DNA of 64,000 nt from Bidens hawaiensis. Lineage: Eukaryota; Streptophyta; Magnoliopsida; Asterales; Asteraceae. Below are positions 56,771-64,000 of the stretch, in pieces. Position numbers and translations under genes: made by a program. The notes under the pieces were generated by a model, which saw only the letters and a program-made list of their open reading frames with translations, made no database searches and had not been told where the DNA came from. The stretch is from positions 207,501 through 271,500 of the forward strand of contig JAIQDT010000676.1 in the NCBI GenBank assembly GCA_021521415.1. Reading direction: 5' to 3'. Position 1 is the first letter of the stretch. Each line of letters begins with the position of its first letter.

Positions 56771-58988
56771 GTATTTTTGAGGTGTAAATTGTGTACATAA
56801 ATTTTTTTCTTCATGTCATAATTTTGTACAAATGTAAGGGGAGAAAAAGAAAAAAAATACAAAAAGAGTGTGTGTGTGTGTCTAAATAAAAATTTAAAAA
56901 TAAAAATTTTGTTCCTTTGCTTAAAATCATTCCGGCCACTCAAGTTCAACGGACATATTTCATATGTTTGGTCCCATCATCAATGTTTGACTCTAGGGAT
57001 AGCCGTTAACCTTAGGACTGAAAGTGACCGGGGCAACTGAACATTCATAAAAAAAAAATTGGTTTTGATTTAACTATCCCTTTAAATTCCCTCACTGAAA
57101 GTTATGTCGGTTGCCTAAAATTTGTAGGACACATTTTATTATGTGTTTGGTCCTATCGTCTACCTGTAGACACATAGGATAGCCATTCACCTGAAAACTG
57201 AAGGCAGCTGGGGTGATTGAGTTTAAATCGTCTTCGGGGTATCATTTGGGAAGTGATATTATTATTCGGCTAAAAGCTTTTCAGAAGCTTAAAGTATTTA
57301 CAAATGAAAATTGATCCAACCTTTGAGAAATGATAGATAGAGTGATTTTGAGTGCCTATCGTGTGAAGTTATTAGGCTAAAAAGGCTTTTGATTAGTCAT
57401 TGATGTGTATGGTAGCTTTCCATGATAATTAAAAGTTCGAAGTGATATAAACTAAATCTGCTAAACTTATTGTGGAGAGTCATTTTGAAGACATTTGTAT
57501 GTCCCTAGATACATCTCTCCGAATGATAGGCAGAAAAGCAATTACCCAATCATATACGAGCCCGTTAGTGTCTTGATCGCCAAAAAGATTATATTTCATT
57601 TGTGTTAAAAAAAAATCATAAGAATTGTTTTCTAAAAGCTTAAAGGGGTCCCAGGGAACTACAGGGGTGGGTCATTCAAATAAGTCTTAAACATCCTGAA
57701 TGTAAGGCTTGTAAGTCCGGATGGCATGTAAGTCCAACGTTCAACCTTAAAGCTTAAAATCATTTTGTATAGAGAAAAGTATTTTGATCAAGTACTAGGG
57801 GGTTGGAGTCAAATTGGGGTGATCTGGGGAAAGCCAAATACGCCTTGAGAATAGATAAGGGGCATCAGAGGTCCATAAGTGATGTCCATGTAAGCTTTAT
57901 GCCTAATCGAATATAATCTTATCACTGGCGTAATGAAAATCATGAAAAATTTACCTGCTATCAACCTTTTCACTATGTCACAATAATGCTGAAAATGAAT
58001 CATTGTGAAAGTACTTTAATCAATATGATTTCATGTTCGGATCTTTTCATAAAAAAGGGTGGTTCGTTTTTAAATAGCTGAAATTTGATCCCAATATATG
58101 TTGATTTTCTAAAGACTAGATAGGTAAATTTTGTTTTAGTTTAAGTTTTATTTTGATTTTCCTATTTTTTAATTTTGTTCTTTACCTCATGTTTACTCGT
58201 GTCGAAACAAATGTTCTAAGAAATCAATTTTTCATAAATCGGGATTTGTTTTTGATGATTGCAAAATGTCATGGACCATTTATTTGGGCCAAGGTTTGTA
58301 ATCTGGGTTCATCTGTTAGTCCATGAGGGTTCTCGGCCCATGAAGTTTGGCATATAAATGGATTTTCTAATTAAAATTATTATTCTCAAAACTGCCTCTT
58401 TATGAAGAAAACTCATCTGGTTGAAAATCCTAATATCTTGCATTAACATCAAGACAGTTTGCACTTAAGTTTCTTTGTGTACGAGTACAGGTATGATGTC
58501 GATCGAGGATGCAGCTTGTCACCACTGTGATAATCTTAGTAGGATTGGTTGAGATGAGATGTTAATTGATTCCGATAATGATATTAATCGGTTTGGTCGT
58601 CGATTTTGATTGAGACCATTCTGATGGTCTTGAGAGATTAGTGCAGGTTCCATGGTGGACTGGAAATTTCGGTCATTTGGAAGGGATGACACAGAGTTCT
58701 AGGCAGAATTCAAAAAGTTTTTTTCGTTGGCGGTTTGACCGAAAAACTCATGGTTAACCAAATGGTTCTCGGTTGATTTTGGTTGACCGAGATCTCATGT
58801 CCTTGACCGAAAACTCCATACTTTAACCGAAATCTCTTTACATGGACAGAAGTCAGCAAATTTGGACAAAACAATTATCAAATTACATTACTAAATCTCG
58901 CTTGAGAAATTAAAATTGATGTTCTTGAACTCATGATTGTTATTCGAGTTGTGAAAACATTCACTAATTTAGCTCGTTTGTTGCAGAA
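56771..58988 (+). other. Long spacer between pol and the extra ORF
   Basis: Starts with a purine-rich GTAAGGGGAGAAAAAGAAAA (about 56834), resembling a second polypurine tract. From about 56935 to 57230 two diverged copies of a 180-bp unit are visible (GGACATATTTCATATGTTTG and GGACACATTTTATTATGTGT; later ATAGCCGTTAACCTTAGGAC and ATAGCCATTCACCTGAAAAC). Near 58730-58840 GACCGAAAA and related words recur. No coding sequence recognised. Confidence 0.6.
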
Positions 58989-61502
58989 ATGGCTGATCAA
59001 GCTCCTTTAAAGTTCGTTGATACTCACAATATAGCTGGATACTTGTTTGATCCCCCTCCAGCACACAAGGAGTTCCAGTCCATGATCGTTGGACTCAATA
59101 CTTGCAGGATTTCCCACGCCTTGCGAGAAAATCTTGTCATTTGCAAGAGAATGATCACAGACTTCTGGAATAATGCATCAATCAACCAGCGAGGACCAGG
59201 TGGAGTTGTCTGTATTGATTCCAAAGTACAGAAACAGCCGGTCGTCATCACAGAGGCTATTATACGAGAAGTGCTCTTATTTGGAGATCAACCTGATTAC
59301 CCAACAAAGTATTCAATTCCTGTTATTTCTAAGGTCCTTACAAGAATGGGCTACGAAGGATCCTACCCTCCTGCAGTCAAGAAGTTGTTTCACCTGTACT
59401 GGAGATTTCTGATACACACATTCTTTACGTGTGTGTCGGGACGAAAAGGAGGTTTAGATGAGATTTCCCACACGCAGATGTCAGCTATTGTTGCTCTGAT
59501 CATGGATTGGAATTACAATTATTCCAAGTTCATTTTTGATGAGCAATCTGAAGGGAAAGAAGAAAGAGATGTTTCTTATGTATCCTCGATTTCTACAAAT
59601 GATTTTTGATTCACATTACACTGATCTTGTTAAATCTGTTGAGACACTGGATATGAAGTCACTGGGACCTAATACCTTTGGGTTGATGAAGCAATCAAGA
59701 AAAGGAGTAAAGGTCGTCTATCAAGGCATTCATGGGCTAATTAAGTTCGGCCACTTTGCTGAAACAGAGAATGTCCCAGTGACAGCTCAGGTTACTGAAG
59801 AGCATGTGGCGCCAGTTCAGAGGCGTACTGCCGTTCTTGAAATTATTTCTGATGATGAAGATGAGGAGACTCCCGTACAATAATTGGAGTCTGAACACCG
59901 TATAACGGAGACTGCTCCGTCTGCTGAACAGTTACTAGAGTTTGAGAAGTTTAAAGAATTACTTCAGTCAACTGCTTTGAAGCCTCCTTAGACAGTTGCT
60001 GAAAACCAAGATGAAAATATGCCAGAAGATTCAGATGCTGATCTAGTTCCACGAAAAAGAAGGAAAAGAGATCCAAGATCAGGCGTTCTGATTCATGAAT
60101 TTGCAACACCAACAACAAGCCAACAACAACCACAAGAGTCAACAGTTCCTGAGATTCATGTTGATTTCACTCAATCAACTGCTGAGTTTCAGACCCAGGA
60201 ACAGATATTTGATGATATTGCTCAAGAGTTTGATTTTGAGGCCGATATTCCACATGTTGATACTCCATCTGGATCATCAGACCCCGCCAATCAGGGTCAG
60301 TCAAGCTCCAGTGTTTTCGAGAAGGTATTCTTGCTATACAGAAACAATTTTTTCAGAACAAGGGAAAGGGGATTGCATTGGAAGCTGAACCAATAGACGG
60401 TCAAGCTTTGCAGCGTCGAGTGTTTGAGCTCGAACAAGATTCGGTTGTCAAAGATGTCCGTATTCAAGAACTTGAAGCCAGTAACACTGATAAAGATTCC
60501 AAGATTAAAGAGCTTGAGTCTGGTATGGGAGAACTAACTGCTATATATCTTGATCTTCAACAAAAACTTGTTCAGAAATTTGGAGATGATTTCAAGAGTG
60601 GTGCTGATGTCACTTCAACTACTCCCAATACAGATCAAGGTGACATTTCTGGTGGTCATTCTCTTGAAAACATAGATGAATTCGAGACATTGAAACAATA
60701 CATGTCTGCACCTATAATGACAAATGAGAGATCGGATCGACTCCAAAAGAAGATTATGATTATGAAGAACTCAAATCAGAATGTTGAATCCTTTGATCAT
60801 CCCGATTGATTTGTTATTAGTTTTAACAAGGGTTTTTCAAATAAATATAGTGATCGTTCTGGAGTTATGTCTTGGGGATTTGATGCTGAAAAGAACATGT
60901 GGTGGGTTAAACGAAGATCTGGGAACACCGAATACTACAAGCGGATGAAAGATTTTGGGTCTTGGACAAAAGTGGATCTTAGTGACCTCATCAATGCATC
61001 ATTCCACAATCCAACCAATGATAAGAGAGGGACTGATTTCTGGAATTTTCTTAGAGACCAAGTGGATAGAGGCTTTCCGAAGATGACCACTGCCGAATCA
61101 TTTTTGAAAAAGGCCAAAGGTGTAAAAGATCCCAAGATAGGAAAAACTATGATAAACGTGATGTGGCCTGCAACAAAGAAGGCTACTCATATTCCTTTAA
61201 CTGATGCAACACCTGATGGAACCTTGGAGAACGTGAGATTCTGGACGTTCGATAGTATGTCTGCTACTGTTATCATACGGTTGCAGAAAGGTAAGGGGCA
61301 ATACAGATTTGTCGATCCAAGGGATTTGCTCAAGCTTGGAGAACGAGATATCAAGACCCTCAGCAAATTTCAAATCATTGCTGATCCACTCTTTGAGGCC
61401 GCTGCAAAAGAATACACAAGAATGGTGGCTTCCATTATCAAAACTGGGTATTGGGCAGGCGGCCTAAAGGATGCTGATGTTGAAATTATGGAGTATTATT
61501 AA
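58989..61502 (+). pseudogene. Extra (env-position) ORF of the Sirevirus, about 840 codons
   Basis: ATG at 58989, MADQAPLKFVDTHNIAGYLF. The first 200 residues (LTRMGYEGSYPPAVKKLFHL, YWRFLIHTFFTCVSGRKGG, MDWNYNYSKFIFDEQ) match a family that plant genome annotations, from memory mainly in Asteraceae, often name 'synaptobrevin, longin-like'. Then an acidic/Ser/Gln-rich middle, a basic RKRRKRD patch, a heptad-like coiled coil (RRVFELEQDSVVKDVRIQEL, KDSKIKELESGMGEL) and a C-terminal domain with TRMVASIIKTGYWAGG. I see no signal peptide or membrane span. Lesions: frame changes near 59560 and 60325, stops at 59881-59883, about 59990 and 60807-60809. Envelope function is not supported by the sequence. 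Confidence 0.7.
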
Positions 61503-61520
61503 ACAACTAAGATACAAACC

Positions 61521-61532
61521 AAGGGGGAGATT
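61521..61532 (+). other. Polypurine tract of the Sirevirus element
   Basis: CAAGGGGGAGAT, directly before the 3' LTR. Confidence 0.85.
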
Positions 61533-61904
61533 GTTGGGTCTATATTTGATGGTTTGCACTTAGTTAATCCCGGTTTCATGTTTTGTATGTAAACCGAGAA
61601 CCTTATGGTTCTCGGTGGGCTTTGGGCTTTTGTTGGGCTGGTATGTTGGCTACCCTATTTATAGATATCTTGTATAGGGTTTAGTTGTTGGTTGATGTGT
61701 GTGATTTTGGCCGTCTAGTATCATAGATACATTAGACGAGTATTGTAAACATTGTGCTTAAGCACCTGACGTTAATCATAACGTGTGTTTTGAAGCAATC
61801 TTTTGAATTCTTTATACTTATTCTTGTATCATCTTGTGTTGGATTTCCGCACCAACATTAAGATCAGTTGATATCATATTGAAAGATCCTCCACGGGACT
61901 TACA
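61533..61904 (+). repeat. 3' LTR of the Sirevirus element
   Basis: 372 bp direct copy of 49525-49898, preceded by the polypurine tract at 61521-61532. Confidence 0.92.
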
Positions 61905-62807
61905 GTAACCAAACTCATCACAACGGTAACACTGAACATGTGATCTATCCTTTCTTCCCCTTTGACGATCATCGGTTCTTCTTTGTCCCTTATGACTTGG
62001 CCCACGATCTTGACCACCTCGGTTTTTGCAACCATCTTGGTCCTCATCGTCTCGGTCTTGACCTACAGTTTCACGGCCTCTTCCACGCCCCTGTGAACTC
62101 GGCCAACCCTTACCTCGGCTACCGGATTGATCATACGACTTGCCTTTATAAATACTTTCTGATCGATTGAAAAGTAACTGACCTTATGAATTTGAAGCGC
62201 GCTCTCTCCCTCGTAGACGTTCCTCAAACGCCTTAAGTCTTCCAACAGCATCTTCAAACATCAAACTATCGAAATCAACACTTTGCTCGATTGAGGCTAC
62301 GAGTTGAAAGTACTTATCTGGAACCGCATCCATCAACTTCTTCACCAAGACATCTTGCTCAACCACGTGACCTAGACTCATTGCCTTTGAAACCATACTT
62401 GTTATTTTTCCCGCAAACTCGTCAATAGTCTCGTTTTCCGCCATCTTGAGTTTCTCAAATTCACTTTTCAGAGTTAGCAGTCGAGCCTTTTGAACTTGCT
62501 CGGCCCCAACATATCGTGCCTTCAAAGCCGTCCATATATCCCGGGCATTCTTGTATTGAGAAATCTGAAGAAGAATATCACCATCCACCACTTGAAACAA
62601 AAATGATCTTGCCGTTTTATTCTTCTTTGCATCAATAACCGCACCCTCTTCTGGTTGAACAACTTCCCATAGGTCTTGATCATCCAATATCGCTTCCACC
62701 ACAATCGCCCATGTGATGTAGTTAGTTCCATTTAACTTTGGAACTTGTAGTGATATCCCCCCACTCACTTTGGGTTGGATTACGGGTATTTCTTCGTCAT
62801 CTGACAT
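61905..62807 (-). pseudogene. gag: Copia gag (upstream half of the split element)
   Basis: From the minus-strand ATG at 62807 (MSDDEEIPVIQPKV). Gag core motifs: VPKLNGTNYITWAIVVEAIL, NARDIWTALKARYVGAEQ and QKARLLTLKSEFEKLKMA. A stop at 62184-62186 is followed in the same frame by an Arg/Gly/Asp-rich linker and the first half of a zinc knuckle (CYRCDEFG), where the Sirevirus is inserted. Related to the gag at 18646-19521. The knuckle position that is normally His appears as Tyr at the junction. Confidence 0.88.
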
Positions 62808-63365
62808 TGACGTCGTCAAACCCCTTTGCTCCACTTCTTTGGAACAAATACAACTAGCCCTGAACAACTTTTCAGAACCGAACCCGCTTAACGATCACAA
62901 CTTAGATCATACAAAAAAAAAACGAGTCTCAAACGAAAGACCTGACTTGCTTGAATAAAAATATTAATTGTTTTATCCCTTCCTTACGTAAGTACGCTGT
63001 GCAAACAAAAAAAAAAATTAAATCACTTCAATCCACTTTGACTTTTGTGACCTTGTCTCACAATTACTTCACAAAAGTGAAATTAGAATCCAAAAAGCAA
63101 AAATCCACAGAATACTTAAACGGAAACTAACTCCTTGTCTGTTCTTCGGATTAATGCCTTCGCACACAAAAACTTCTGATACAGGTCCAGTTGACCTGTT
63201 TTAATAAATAGACCCGATTAGGAAAGCCCAACTTGGTTCCGATACACACCGATTAATAGCTCCTCTCTAGCTATCGTTCGCTGCCGATCACTGTGTCGTT
63301 GATCCGCCTCACCGCCAATCAAAGTTAACTCCATTATCGATTTCTTGAACTTGGCTCTGATACCA

Positions 63366-63636
63366 ATTCAATTCCCAGATCGATAATCAACACTAATAAA
63401 ACGACTAACTCTCGTTTATATCAATCAGAAAATCTCACTCAAAAAACTGATTACAAACCCTCAAACCCTAACTCGGTTTAACTCTTGATGAACCCTAACT
63501 CGGTCGCACCAACTCTCATACTAATGTCTAACCATAACTCGGCTTATATAGACTAACCAAACTTGCTAGTTAAGACATTACCAAATATAATAAACCCTAA
63601 TAATTCTTAGGCTGGGCTTTACACTTGGGCCAAACA
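63366..63636 (-). repeat. 5' LTR of the gag-protease Copia element
   Basis: About 271 bp. Primer-binding site directly to its left. Minus-strand TATA box is the complement of about 63543-63553. Confidence 0.88.
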
Positions 63637-63711
63637 ATATTGAGCCAATACCGTGTACAAAGCATTTTTTGTCTTTACCCACAGCGCATAACCATCCTTC
63701 TATCTTACCCT
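63637..63711 (-). other. Short flank between the Copia LTR and the next hAT
   Basis: Minus-strand GYALWVKTKNALYTVLAQY may belong to the same L1-like LINE fragment as 48050-48353. Too short to be sure. Confidence 0.3.
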
Positions 63712-64000
63712 AGAGGTGCATACAGAAACCGGTTTCTAACCGAAAATCTTACCGGTCAGTAACCGGTCCAATCCTAACGGTTCTTAATCAATCCTAACCG
63801 CCGGTTAGTAACCGGCTTATATTATTGATTTCAAAACGTTAACCGAACCAGTTGACCGATTTTTTTATTATTATTTTGTTAAAAACCAGTTTTTAACCGG
63901 TTAGTACCCGACCGGTTAACCGATTTTTTTAATTAATTTATCAAAACCGGTTAGTAGCCGACCGATTAACCGGTCTAACCGGTTATTTCCGGCAAAAAAA
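63712..64000. mobile_element. hAT-type element, left end only (cut by window end)
   Basis: Begins TAGAGGTGCATACAGAAACC, nearly the same terminus as the hAT at 21377 (TAGAGGTGCACAAATCGGG), followed by dense AACCGGTTAGTAACCGG repeats. The right end lies outside the window. Confidence 0.6.

Larger units (their letters stand above)
49525..61904 (+). mobile_element. Sirevirus-type Copia element with long extra ORF, 12.4 kb
   Basis: LTRs 49525-49898 and 61533-61904 (TGTTGGGTC...GACTTACA) and a perfect 5-bp TSD GTAAC (49520-49524 and 61905-61909). Primer site ATTGGTATCAGAACC at 49899; purine tract CAAGGGGGAGAT at 61521-61532. Order: large gag with two zinc knuckles, protease, integrase, RT, RNase H, a 2.2-kb spacer, then an additional ORF of about 840 codons. 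Size, large gag and extra downstream ORF point to the Sirevirus (SIRE/Maximus) lineage. LTRs differ at about ten places by eye. All ORFs carry stops or shifts. Confidence 0.92.
48354..63636 (-). mobile_element. Non-autonomous Copia element with gag and protease only, split by a Sirevirus
   Basis: LTRs 48354-48625 and 63366-63636 (about 271 bp, ending CCAAACA) and a minus-strand primer site TTGGTATCAGAGCCAA (complement of 63351-63366). Without the nested 49525-61904 element and its TSD copy it is about 2.9 kb. Gag (61905-62807) continues directly into 48830-49524 across the insertion, and a protease follows. Then comes the purine-rich segment TAGGGGGTGACACTTGGG (complement of 48628-48645) and the LTR. 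There is no integrase, RT or RNase H. I could not find a clean TSD. Confidence 0.85.

Noticed and set aside
58989..61502. True retroviral-type envelope protein
   Set aside because: Position alone suggests env. I see no signal peptide, membrane span or furin-like site, so I call it an extra ORF of unknown role.

Overview
The window is plant nuclear DNA: spliced genes with GT-AG introns, a 206-residue cytosolic ribosomal protein, a terpene synthase and dense nested transposons. The terpene synthase most resembles the germacrene A synthases of the daisy family, and the extra ORF of the large Copia element belongs to a family I associate with Asteraceae genomes. Asteraceae is therefore my best guess; genus and species cannot be read from this sequence.

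Only three host genes are recognisable. (1) A cytochrome b5 gene on the minus strand (exon 1 at 4616-4693, exon 2 at 251-317) runs off the left edge; its first intron holds a young 3.8-kb non-autonomous LTR element. (2) An intact four-exon RPL13A (uL13) gene lies at 25133-26844 on the plus strand, with site II and telo-box promoter motifs and a Tourist-type MITE in intron 1. (3) A seven-exon sesquiterpene synthase lies at 44214-47172 on the minus strand. It is nearly complete but has a one-base deletion and a DNxxD in place of DDxxD, so it looks like a pseudogene.

Nearly everything else is mobile DNA, often nested with target-site duplications (TSDs) that can be read. From left to right: a LARD-like element (736-4579) filled with minisatellites; a gag-only Ty3/Gypsy element (5416-15352) interrupted by a second Gypsy element (8573-12159) and by a foldback hAT (13296-14299); a Helitron-like 3' end near 17171; a hAT-like element (17817-21111) containing a gag-only Copia element (18303-21036); a hAT (21377-24907) inside an older hAT remnant, carrying a transposase gene and a separate convergent small BED-finger gene; a Copia remnant cut by a hAT (28415-29500); a degraded Copia element (30538-37152) whose left LTR was hit by a Helitron (30637-33047) carrying a piece of a subtilase gene; an RTE-type LINE (38041-41385); small hAT, CACTA and Mutator foldback elements (41606-43710); and a gag-protease-only Copia element (48354-63636) split by a 12.4-kb Sirevirus-type Copia element (49525-61904) with a long extra ORF after pol. 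A further hAT starts at 63712 and is cut by the window end.

Three unrelated LTR elements here keep gag without reverse transcriptase, and a fourth keeps only LTRs, primer site and minisatellites. Such elements must rely on proteins from autonomous relatives. The least ordinary coding arrangement is the two-gene hAT, whose small gene encodes only a DNA-binding domain resembling that of the transposase next to it.
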